Assembly (NCBI GenBank): GCA_905221605.1
Contig: CAJNDS010001879.1
Location: forward strand, 62,001-126,000
DNA length: 64,000 nucleotides
Source of the DNA: Symbiodinium natans
Taxonomy: Eukaryota > Sar > Dinophyceae > Suessiales > Symbiodiniaceae
Direction of reading: 5' to 3'
Below the pieces are notes generated by a model. That model was not told the DNA's origin. It saw only the letters and a program-made list of their open reading frames with translations, and searched no databases. Of the stretch, positions 9,048 through 18,068 are shown piece by piece; the first letter of the stretch is position 1; each line of letters begins with the position of its first letter. The position numbers and the translations under genes were made by a program.

Positions 9048-12000
9048 ATGAGCCTGACCTTCGTCGCGCCCGTCGGCAATGCCGGCGTTGCCCCCGTCGA
9101 TCAGGCAGGGGGTTTAGGGTTTAGGGTTTAGGGTTTAGGGTTTAGGGTTTAGGGTTTAGGGTTTAGTGTTTAGGGCAGTCGTATGTCTTCGTACCGTGAG
9201 GTTTAGGGTTTAGAGATATGAGATTCTGGAATAGCTCACCCAGTAGCGCTCTTCTTGGGTTCTTAACGGGGGACCCTAAGCAAGCTGCGCGGTAGGTGCA
9301 CGCATAAGGCCCTTTCCTGAAACTGGGCCCCCGCGCCCCCTCCCCCATTAGGGTCTAGGATTGTCATCGTAGAAACGAAGCCATGCCATTGACCATATCT
9401 GCATCTCATGGCAGCGTAGCTCAACCCGGGTTCAGGGTTTAGGGTTTAGGGCCTAAACCCTAAACCCTACACTCAAGAAGTATATGGCTCCGGAGTACAG
9501 TAGGAACCCCTGGCAGACCCATGATTTCGCGAGAGTTGGCCACGTGGTAAAGGGTTTTTCAAAAATAGAGGAGCTCTTCTTGACCCCCCCCCTACCAAAC
9601 AAAGTACTAAAGAGTCCTGGTTCTAGGACCCCACCCCCCCCCCCAAAAAAAAAAAAATAAAAAAAATAAAAAAAGAGAGTAGAAAACAACATCAACAACA
9701 GGGAACCCCATGTTGTGGCTTTTTTGTGGTTTTTAGTTCCTTGAAAGCAACGTTCCGGCGCCGTTTGCGTAGGCGTCCACGGTCCCACAGACTGCGCTGA
9801 GGGCCACCCAGGCACGAGGATACTTTGGGCTTCGGAGTTCTGCGGGTTTAGGGTTTAGGGTTTGGGGTTTGGGGTTTGGTGTTTGGGGTTTGGGGTTTGC
9901 GGTTTGCGGTTTGGGATGCTTTGGGTTGTTGGGCTGTAGGGTTTCTAGAGGATTTGGCAGCCTGACGGTTTTTGAGGAGGCTTTAGGGCTCCTTGTGGGC
10001 TGATTAAGTCTATCAGGGTCCTTAAGGAGGGGGGAAGGGGGTTCAAGGGGGGTTTAGGGTTTAGGGTTTAGGGTTTAGGGTTTAGGGTTTGGGGTTGTTG
10101 CTTAGGGTTTTGGGGTGTCTGTAACCCAAGGTTCCTTACTACGCCCCCAATACTCCCGAAGGCTTCCTAAGCTTCCCCCGGGTTCCCTGGGTACCAACCC
10201 CTATGAACCTCCCTGAAGAAGGACTCGATAATCAGTCTATCAGGGTCGTTAAGGTTTTTGAGTGCTTCGGCGTTGTTGTTGTTTACTTGCCGATCCCAAG
10301 CGCTAGTTCGCAGGTCAGAGCGCCCCCCCCCCCCCCCCCCTGGAGGTTTCTTATAGCCCTCAACCCCGAACCCTAAACCCCAAACCCTAAACCCCGAACC
10401 CTAAACCTGAACCCTAAACCTAAACCCTAAACCCTAAACCCCAGCTCGGCTCCTGAATCATAGCACAAGGCTTCGCACGCGCTTTCAGAAGACTTCGTGT
10501 TCAGGGCTCTGGGCTTTCGGAAGGTACGAGTTTGCAGCCCAATCCTATCAAGGGAGCCCCAACCCCTAAACCCTAAACCGAAAACCCTAAACCCTAAACC
10601 CTAAACCGAAAACCCTAAACCCTAAACCCTTCACCCTAAACCCTAAACCCTAAACCCTACACCCTAAACCCCAAACCCTAAACCCTACACCCTACACCCT
10701 AAACCCTAAACCCTAAACCCAAAACCCAAACCCTAAACCCCAAACCCTAAACCCTAAACCCGAAGTGGGCAGGCCCAGGGCTCCCTCTCCACCACTGCGG
10801 CCGCCGCCCTCTGCGGCGCCGCCGCGGCTGCCGGGCTTGCAGCCAACCGCCGGCCGCTAGTCGCGGTTTAGGGTTTAGGGTTTGGGGTTTAGGGTTTGGG
10901 GTTTGGGGTTTGGGGTTGGGGGTTTGGGGTTTGGGGTTGGGGGTTGGGGGTTGAGGGTTGAGGGATGAGGGCAAAGTTCAGGGTTGAGGTTGAAGGGTTG
11001 AAGGGCCTCAGGGATAGTTTCCTGGGAAGGGTTGTGTGTGTGTGTGTGTTCTGGAATCAGAGAAGGGGTGGAGTGTTTGAGGCTATCTTGGTGGTTTGCC
11101 TTTTTTTCCTGTAGAGGTTGTTGCTTGATTGAGTTGAGGGTTTCAGGGGCTTTTTCAAATTGAAAAGGTTTTTCGGGTTTGGGGGGTTTCAGTGGTTGGT
11201 AATCTGTTAAGGAACTAGGGTTCAGGGTTCAGGGTTTTGTTGTTCGGTTTTTTGCTTGACATCTGGGAACAGGGCTCTAGGGTTTATGGCTCTACTTGGA
11301 GGTTCAGGGTACTTATCAACCAATCATAGCCGCACTTATAACTGTACTTATAACCCTTTTCGGGCACTTAAGGGGCCTACAAGTGGGTTCTAAGTACATT
11401 TACCTAAACCCTAAACCCTAAACCCTAAACCCTAAACCCTAAACCCTAAACCCTAAACCCTAAACCCTAAACCCTAAACCCTAAACCCTAAACCCTAAAC
11501 CCTAAACCCTAAACCCTAAACCCTAAACCCTAAACCCCTTTAAGCACAGTGGATACTGGCCAATATCATGAACCTCCAAGTGGGGGTTTATAAGTTGGGG
11601 CAGCCTCCGATCACAGTGTGGCCGAGGCGCACTGCAAGGAAGGCCGAGCAGGACTCCCTTGTTGCAGGGTTTAGGGTTTAGGGTTTGGGGTTTAGGGTTT
11701 AGGGTTTAGGGTTTAGGGTTTAGGGTTTGAGGTTTAGGGTTTAGGGTTTGGGGTTTGGGGTTTAGGGTTTAGGGTTTAATGCGCGCGGCACTTGGCTTGG
11801 TAGGCGTTTGGGATGTCGCACATTCTGCTTGATTGGGTTGCTTGGACCCAGAGTAGGCTTTTATTCCCTTTTTTTCGGGCTTAGGTTCCCTTATCAGCCC
11901 CTGTAAACCAAGAAAGGGCACCCTCTTCATTCCCAGATTACTCTTGGGTCCAGAGATTGTCAAGAGGATCATATTTACCAGACGGTGTAAACGCCCAGCC

Positions 12001-14021
12001 CAGTTGGAAGCGGTCATCGCTTGCAAGGTTTAGGGGGGTTGCCCCTAGATGAGCAATTCTTGTCTTGCACCCGTTTACAACTTTCTACATTTCCCCCTTG
12101 CACCCTTTTCTACAGCCCTGTTTGTACATGAGCTAACCCGATGTAAATGAAGTTTCGCGGCCTCACAGAGCCTGAACCCCTGAACCACCCCTGAGCCCCC
12201 CAAACCCATGATAGACCCAAGCCCCTCAAGCCTAACCTGTCAGTAGGGTCGTCAGAATCGAGTTAACCCCAAACCCTAAACCCTAAACCCTAAAACCCTA
12301 AACCCTAAACCCTAAACAGTTGCAGGAGCTTGCGACCCTGCCCAAACACATGCAGCCAGTGGACATGAACAAGGAGTATCCCGCCTATGTCCCGGGCTCG
12401 GTGAGCTTAGGCAGCTTCGGGTTTAGGGTTTAAGGCTTTAGGGTTTTGAGTTTTGGCTTTTGGGGGGAGGGGGGGTGAGCTTCCCCTTGCTTATTGTTCA
12501 GTACTCTCTTCAGGACGTACAGCTGGAGGTATGCTGCCAACAGAAGCCCCAATGCTTTTTCGGAGACTTAGGGAAGATGCCAGAGCGGCCAGCCGTTTTT
12601 GGCACCTTATACTTGGAGGTTCATGGTACTTAGGACACAATTATAACTGTACTTCTAACCCAGTGATAACCCTATTAGGGTACAGTACTTAAGGGGCTGA
12701 TATGTGGGCTAGAACTACACTTTATAGTGTGTTGCTAAGTGCCCTGAACCTCCAAGTAGGCTTTAACCGCTCTGGCCTTCCGAGGTCAAGGGCAAGAATG
12801 AGAACTGCATGATGCCTCAGATGGTCGGCGACTGGGGCACCCCTATCCCCGGCAGCGCCAAAGCCTGCTCGACCATGATCGGGGCGGGGGGTGTGGAGGT
12901 GGGGCTTTCCACGGGAGAGCCTTGGGACCCCCTGGGATTGTGCAAGCTCTATGACCGCAACTTTGATTTCAACGGCAACATGACCTTCCCGCATGTGCAG
13001 TGGCTCCGGGAGGCTGAGCTGAAGCACGGCCGCTGCGCGATGCTGGCGATCGTCGGTATCTTTGCGCAGGGCTCCTTCCACATTGACGGCTACCCTGAGG
13101 CGCCTTGGTACGAGGGCCTGAAGCAGTGCTACGACCACCCGCAGGGCATCGTGGGGCTTGGCATTGCTCAGATCTCGGCTTTCGCCATGATCATCGAGGG
13201 CAAGTACTTCCCGAAGGACTCCTGGATTGGCCAGATGGACCGGGAGCCGGGTGACCTTGGCTTTGACCCCCTCAAGCTCGCCAAGGATGCCCAAAGCATG
13301 GAGGCCATGCAGGTGAAGGAGCTCAAGAACGGACGCCTGGCCATGATGGCCTTCATGTCGCAGGTGGTCGGCCACTACCTGCCCGGCAGCGTGCCAGGAG
13401 TCTCGGCGCTTCCTCGCGAGGCAGCACCAGCCCACTCCCAAGCCTTCTGCGGCACCACCTCCAGCCTTAACCAGAGCACCTCCAAGACCGCGGCGCGCTA
13501 CACCACCCAGACCATCCTCCCATCCCTGGCCTGGATCAAGACCGGTGTCTTAGTCATAGTTGGGTACCATTTTAGATTTTTAAGGGTACTTAAACCCAAT
13601 AAGGAATAAGAATTTAAATCTTTAGAATTATCCCAACCATGAACTAGGTGTGAAGGCCTCGGAGCTCCAGCCCAAGCAGCTGAAGGCCCTGACCCTGGCT
13701 GGCAACGACGTCCTGATCGGCAAGACTGAGGCGGGCGCCCTCTTCTGCGTTGGCAACCTCTGCCCCCACATCGGTACGCCCATGAGCGAGGGCGCGGACG
13801 TTATCGGCGACGTCATCGTCTGTCCGCTCCATGGCTCTTCGTTCAAGGTCACCACCGGTGAGCTCCTCGACTGGTGCGTGTCCCCGCCTGTCATCGGCCC
13901 CTTGACCGGCCTCATCGTGGAGAAGAAGAACCTCCTGGTTTTCGAGGTCCGCCAGGGTGGCTTCCTGGGATCCGGCGATGTCGAGGTGCTTGTGGACACC
14001 AACGCCAAGAAGGCCACCTGA
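9048..14021 (+). CDS. Light-harvesting chlorophyll protein fused to a Rieske [2Fe-2S] domain
   Basis: Proposed exons: 9048-9111, 9819-9845, 10489-10523, 10773-10865, 11604-11660, 12326-12400, 12785-13544, 13648-14021; phases agree and give about 494 residues. The first six exons form a leader (MSLTFVAPVGNAGVAP at the start; an Ala-rich stretch with ALCGAAAAAGLAANRR), plausibly plastid targeting. Exon 7 is a full three-helix LHC: helix 1 with EAELKHGR (about residue 195), a middle helix (about 237-258), helix 3 with KELKNGRLAMMAF (about 296). The two ExxH/N-x-R motifs are the chlorophyll-binding helices of the family. After about 50 residues, exon 8 carries a Rieske domain: CPH at about 409-411 and CPLH at about 429-432, the cluster ligands. 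Exons 7-8 are secure; the 5' exons, especially 11604-11660, are tentative. Whether the two parts are one protein or a processed precursor is not shown. Confidence 0.8.
9570..9690. repeat. Poly-C / poly-A tract, family D-like
   Basis: C and A runs (ACCCC..., then A-rich with TAAAAAAA) inside the second LHC intron region. The block resembles the C-run/A-run core of family D elements (18358, 52000). I see no clear inverted ends here. Confidence 0.4.
10126..10230. mobile_element. Dispersed element, family I, copy 2
   Basis: CCCAAGGTTCC ... CCTAAGCTTCCCCC ... GGTACCAACCCC ... ATGAACCTCCCTGAAGAA matches copies at the left window edge and at 37380-37490. Non-coding, within an intron of the LHC-Rieske gene. 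Confidence 0.45.
11292..11582. mobile_element. Family A TIR element with a CCCTAAA array inside, copy 2
   Basis: Left end CTACTTGGAGGTTCAGGGTA, right end TCATGAACCTCCAAGTG. The left half keeps the family pattern (CTTATAACTGTACTTATAAC, GGGCACTTAAGGGG). The right half is replaced by about 19 CCCTAAA copies (11403-11537). It sits in intron 4 of the LHC-Rieske gene (10866-11603), ending 21 bases before the next exon. Clear case of a telomere-type array nested in a mobile element. Confidence 0.75.
11838..11958. mobile_element. Family K TIR element, copy 2
   Basis: Left TTGGACCCAGAGTAGGCT, right AGATTACTCTTGGGTCCAG: inverted ends of about 18 bases. The interior has AGGGCACCCTCTTCATTCCC as in the 2228 copy. 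It lies within intron 5 of the LHC-Rieske gene. Confidence 0.65.
12610..12758. mobile_element. Family A TIR element, copy 3
   Basis: Left TACTTGGAGGTTCATGGTAC, right GCCCTGAACCTCCAAGTA. It is 149 bp with the family interior (TTATAACTGTACTT, ATAACCCTATTAGGG). It occupies intron 6 of the LHC-Rieske gene (12401-12784), together with a short TTTAGGG tract, 26 bases from the next exon. Confidence 0.8.
13545..13647 (+). mobile_element. Introner, family B: TIR element forming the LHC-Rieske intron
   Basis: The intron between the LHC and Rieske exons is 103 bp and begins GTGTCTTAGTCATAG, ends CCATGAACTAG. Its ends are inverted repeats (TAGTCATAGTTGGGTA against TAGTTCATGGTTGGGATA), and the direct repeat GGTGT flanks it (13544-13548 and 13647-13651). 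Splicing at G|GTGT and AG|GTGT restores the reading frame exactly. A second copy lies at 28365-28461. This is the structure expected of a transposon-derived intron. Confidence 0.8.
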
Positions 14022-14139
14022 AGTTGACCCATGACCATACAGAAACACTCCAAATGGACATGCATCGCAGTGCGTTGCCGGAAGCATTGTCTCATGCGCA
14101 TGGCAACAAAGTCTAGCATGTAATATGGCGTAGTTGTGG

Positions 14140-14275
14140 GTTTAGGGTTTAGGGTCCCTAAACCCTAAACCCTAACCCCTAACCCCTAAACCCTACAGCC
14201 CAAACCCTAAACCCTAAACCCTAAACCCTAAACCCTAAACCCCAAACCCTAAACCCTAAACCCTAACCCCCCCCT
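14140..14275. repeat. TTTAGGG then CCCTAAA arrays after the LHC-Rieske stop
   Basis: Following about 110 bases of 3' flank, two TTTAGGG copies meet CCCTAAA copies head to head, then about 15 degenerate CCCTAAA units. The arrays separate the Rieske stop from the orphan terminal exon at 14285. Confidence 0.85.
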
Positions 14276-14284
14276 GAACCTGAG

Positions 14285-14359
14285 CTCCAGGCCTACGAGG
14301 CCTGGTACTGGAAGGGCCTCCTGGATGCCCAGGGCAAGGATGACGGAACCTACTACTGA
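14285..14359 (+). CDS. Orphan terminal exon, unknown protein
   Basis: After acceptor AACCTGAG the sequence reads LQAYEAWYWKGLLDAQGK, then DDGTYY and TGA. Composition is clearly protein-like (aromatic and charged residues, no low complexity). It starts 263 bases after the Rieske stop with only arrays between, so no upstream exon is available unless it is an alternative 3' exon of the LHC-Rieske gene. The 14360-14620 stretch that follows holds a TTTAGGG tract and unassigned sequence. Confidence 0.5.
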   Translation, partial: LQAYEAWYWKGLLDAQGKDDGTYY

Positions 14360-14622
14360 GCTGCAGCCACAGGTAGTTTAGCCTCAAGATTGAAGAGCGG
14401 GAAGGTGCGCAGATAACTTGGAGGAGCAGAATTTCAGGGATCCCAGGGTCCTAATTTAGGGTTTAGGGTTTAGGGTTTAGGGTTTAGGGTTTAGGGTTCG
14501 GCCAAGGTAGATCAAGTCACGGACGCAATCGCGGGCGGTTTGCGAACTTGCCAAGGGCCCCTTTCCGCCACGTCTCAACCTCTCTTCGTGGAGAGTCGCG
14601 AGTTTTTACCCGCGCCTTGCAG

Positions 14623-17600
14623 ATGGGCGTGGAAAGAGGCATGTGTGGCACGGTGTCCCTAAACCCTAAACCCTAAACCCTAAACCCTAAACCCTAAACC
14701 CTAAATCCTGAATCCTAAACCTTAAGGCCTACTCCAGCATGCACCAGGGGTTGCGTAATGTGGGCTCGAACCGGCTTCGTTAGGGCGAGTCAGCTTGCTG
14801 GTGGTCGGAATGTTTATCCTATGTCGTAGTTTGACGACCTTTGAAGGAGGAGCTCGCTGTTCTGCTTGGGGTGGTTCTGCAAGAGACAGCTTTCTTGAAC
14901 CGATGCTGTGTGTGTGTGTGTGAGGATTCAACCAAGTATACTGAAAGGCGACGCCTTCATATGAACTGCAGCCCTCAGTCCTAAACCCTAAACTTGGCCC
15001 AAAGCCCTAAACCCTAAACCCTAAACCTTAAACCCTAAACCCTAAACCCTAAACCCGAAGCCCGAAGCCCGAAGCCCTAATAACGCCTAAGCCCTAGACC
15101 TGCGCGCCAGTCCCCGAGCCGGACGGATGGGACCGAAGATCCACGATTTTCCACGGGCGGCTTCAAAATCCTGGGCCCGGAGCCACGGCGATGTCTTTCG
15201 AAGGGTCCCCCGGTTTAGGGTTTAGGGTTTAGGGTTTAGGGTTTAGGGTTTAGGGTTTAGGGTTTAGGGTTTAGGGGTTAGGGCCCCATCTCGCCCTGCC
15301 CCCCCGCCGCAAACAGGAGTCCATGAGGGTTGAGGGCGATGTCAGGGTTTAGGGTTTAGTCTTTTGGGGAATTTCATTTTCCATCAGTGGGGTGCAGGAG
15401 GATTTCAACTTTTGTATAGGGCTTTCAGGTGCCGACCTTTTGGTTCATGGCGTTCCTCGCGCGCGTACAGCAGAGAAGCTGGCATGTGCTGCAATGCCTT
15501 GGTCATGCCCAAGGAAGCCTAAACCCTAATCAAACCCTAAACCCTAAACCCTAAACCCTAAACCCTAAACCCTAAACCCTAAACCCTAAACCCTAAACCT
15601 TAAATCCTAAACTCGATAATCCTATTTGCAAGGCTTGTGGGTTTAGGGCAAGCTCAGGGTCGTGCGAACTCGAGGCAGCAGGTGAGATGCTGGGCTTTTC
15701 GGCGTTTGTGGAGGAAGTTCGGCAGGTGTTCTTGAAGTAGGGAAGCTCAGCCCTACACTCTACAGCTGCTTTCAAGCGTAGAATTCCCGGGGCCTGCGCG
15801 TTTGGCGAGGGCTCTGACACCCTGAATCTCTCACGAGGCTTCAGAGATACAACCATCAACCCTAAACCCTTAAAGAAACCCCACAAACCCGAAGCTCTAA
15901 ACCCTGAGGTCCCCAGAACGTGAAACCCCCACACCCCGAAACCACTGTCACGCACCCTGCTAACCTTAGACCCTAAGTTTATAAGCCCTATTTAAGCCTC
16001 CACAAGACATTAAATTCCGACAAGCTCTGTAAGCCCTTGACGGGCCTTTAATCCCCCATAAGCCCTATCTAAAACCCGATGTACACCCTTCAAACATAAA
16101 CCTCTACAAGCATTGCAAACCATAGATGTATGTATGTATGTATGTATGTATGTATGTATGTATGTATGTATGTATGTATGTATGTATGTATGTATGTGTG
16201 TATGTGTGTATGTATGTATATAATCTGTATATACAGATCTAATGCGACATAAATCTTGAACACGCCCCTTGTATGTAGTATGTATGTATGTATGTATGTA
16301 TGTATGTATGTATGTATGTATGTATGTATGTATGTATGTATGTATGTATGTATGTATGTATGTATGTATGTATGTATGTATTGTATGTATGTATGTATGT
16401 ATGTATGTATGTATGTATGTATGTATGTATGTATGTATGTATGTATGTATGTATGTATGTATGTATGTATGTATGTATGTATGTATGTATACATGCATGC
16501 ATACATACATACATACAGACATGCATACATACATCATACATATATATATATATATATCTATCTATGTAACTCCCTGATAAATGCCGAATCTTCCAGAAGT
16601 CCTTAAAGTCTCGGATGGGACTGAGGCGGCTACCAAGACCTCCTTCCCATTCAGGCGTGGGGAGTTTAGGCGTTTCAGGGTTTTAGGGTTTTAGGGTTTC
16701 GGGTTTTAGGGCTTTTCGGGTTTAAGGGTGCAGGGTTTGAAGGTGAATTACTACTTAGGGTTCCGGGTTTAGGGTTTAGGGTTTAGGGCTAAACCCTAAA
16801 CCCTAAACCCCAAGCCCTAAACCGGTTGTGAGGGGGAGTGAGGCCCGTCGGACTGACGGGGGCTCACCCTTCATCGGGCTCGAGGGGTTATACCTGTAGG
16901 CCAGAAGACGGCTTGAGGCTCTTGATGATGTCTCCCTAAGCCCTAAACCCTCAACCCTAAACCCTAAACCCTAGACCCTAAACCCTAAACCCTAAACCCA
17001 AAACTTATGTCTTCCTTGCTTGAAAAAGATGTCTTGGGCTCCAGGTAGGGTTCAGCGGCTAGGGGCCGCCCCACCCAACCCCCCTGCAAGCAAACAACGA
17101 AGTACCGCGGCAATGGGTTAGTATAGCTTTTTCCACCTTGTGAATGACATGCCTTATGAGGTGGGTTGGGGTGAAGGGGGCAATTCTGCCCCTAAACCCT
17201 CAACCCTAAACCCTAAACACTAAACCCTAAACCCTAAACCCTGAACCCTAAATCCTAAACCCCTGCTCTTTGCCACAGGCCGGAGACAGCGCCTCGGCCG
17301 CAGATAGAATTGCCAGAAGGCCGGAAGGCGATGCAATGATGGAGGCCGTGCCGTCGATGTTTAGCGTTCAGGGTTTGGGGTTTAGGGTTTAGGGTTTAGG
17401 GTTACTCTGCAGGTTTCTGACCTAAGTCTTGCAAGGAACTTTCCTCAAGCAACGAACCATCCTTGGCAATCCTTGCGCCAATCGGGTACAGTATGCCTCA
17501 CTAGGCCACCGGAAGTGTCATGCATGTTTCAGTTGCAGGTAGGGGTCGTGGTAGTAGCAGCTGAACTGGCAGTGGTGGTTGTGGTGGTAGTACTTGGGAG

Positions 17601-17926
17601 GTATTCGCAACAGCACGATCACATGTGCAGACCTAAGCCCTGCAATCCATCCGCAGCCATTCTCCCGCCTGGTTCTTTTAGTAGGGAATGAGGGAATTAG
17701 GGCCTATCTACTTGAAGGGTACATACATAGGGTCCTGAACCCTAAGCCCTAAGCCCTAAACCCTAAACCTAAACCCTAAACCCTATAACCCTAACAATTC
17801 CCTCATTCCCTACTAAGAACCAGCCAGTTCTCACAAGGTCTGAACATCGAAATGATGGGCTGGGAGACAACTGCAGGGCGAATACAGGGCTTGCAGCAGC
17901 CTCGGCATGAGAATTTCCCAAGAGGG
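14623..17926 (+). CDS. Anonymous protein, 10 joined exons (179 codons, 3' open)
   Basis: Proposed exons: 14623-14652, 15111-15212, 15317-15346, 15471-15501, 15682-15725, 16900-16929, 17279-17358, 17436-17485, 17631-17671, 17828-17926; all GT-AG with matching phases. It would start MGVERGMCGT directly after a CTTGCAG acceptor (trans-splice-like position). Later parts include EMLGFSAFVEEVRQ, ARRRLEALDD, AGDSASAADRIARRPEG, LSPAIHPQPFSRL and FSQGLNIEMMGWETTAGR. Mostly helical, charged; no family recognised. The intron 17672-17827 is a family C TIR element. Intron 15726-16899 contains a long GTAT microsatellite. The last exon exits at GGG|GTTTAGGG, so the gene continues (see 18069-21341). Individual exons could be wrong; the last four are the best supported. 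Confidence 0.5.
16126..16556. repeat. ATGT / ACAT tetranucleotide microsatellite
   Basis: Roughly 18 copies of GTAT (16124-16205), then after a 60-base unique gap about 55 more (16270-16490), then an inverted run of ACAT units and (TA)n to 16558. Spurious ORFs (MYVCMYVC, IHTYIHTY) arise on both strands. It lies inside a proposed intron and is probably highly variable in length. Confidence 0.95.
17672..17827 (+). mobile_element. Introner, family C, copy 1
   Basis: This 156-bp intron has long inverted ends: left GGTTCTTTTAGTAGGGAATG then AGGGAATTAGGG, right CCTAACAATTCCCTCATTCC then CTACTAAGAACC. The centre is a CCCTAAA tract. The donor GT is inside the element's left end, the acceptor is GCCAG at its right end. 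Splicing joins PQPFSRL to FSQGLNIEMM in frame. Related copies are 24576-25118 and 37967-38052. Confidence 0.75.
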
Positions 17927-18068
17927 GTTTAGGGTTTAGGGTTTAGGGTTTAGGGTTTAGGGTTTAGGGTTTAGGGTTTAGGGTTTAGGGTTTAAAAACG
18001 CCCGAAACCCGAAATCTCCCGCCCAAAGGCGCCTTGGCTGAAGGTTCCCGTTTGAACCTTGAGGTCAG

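Noticed and set aside
12722-13441. 239-codon ORF on the - strand
   Set aside because: Antisense of the LHC exon; GC-rich coding sequence commonly has an open antisense frame, and the + strand has clear family motifs.
13628-14119. 163- and 147-codon ORFs on the - strand
   Set aside because: Antisense of the Rieske exon.
16010-16606. Six overlapping ORFs of 93-175 codons (MYVC, IHTY repeats)
   Set aside because: Tetranucleotide microsatellite read in several frames; intronic in the gene model.
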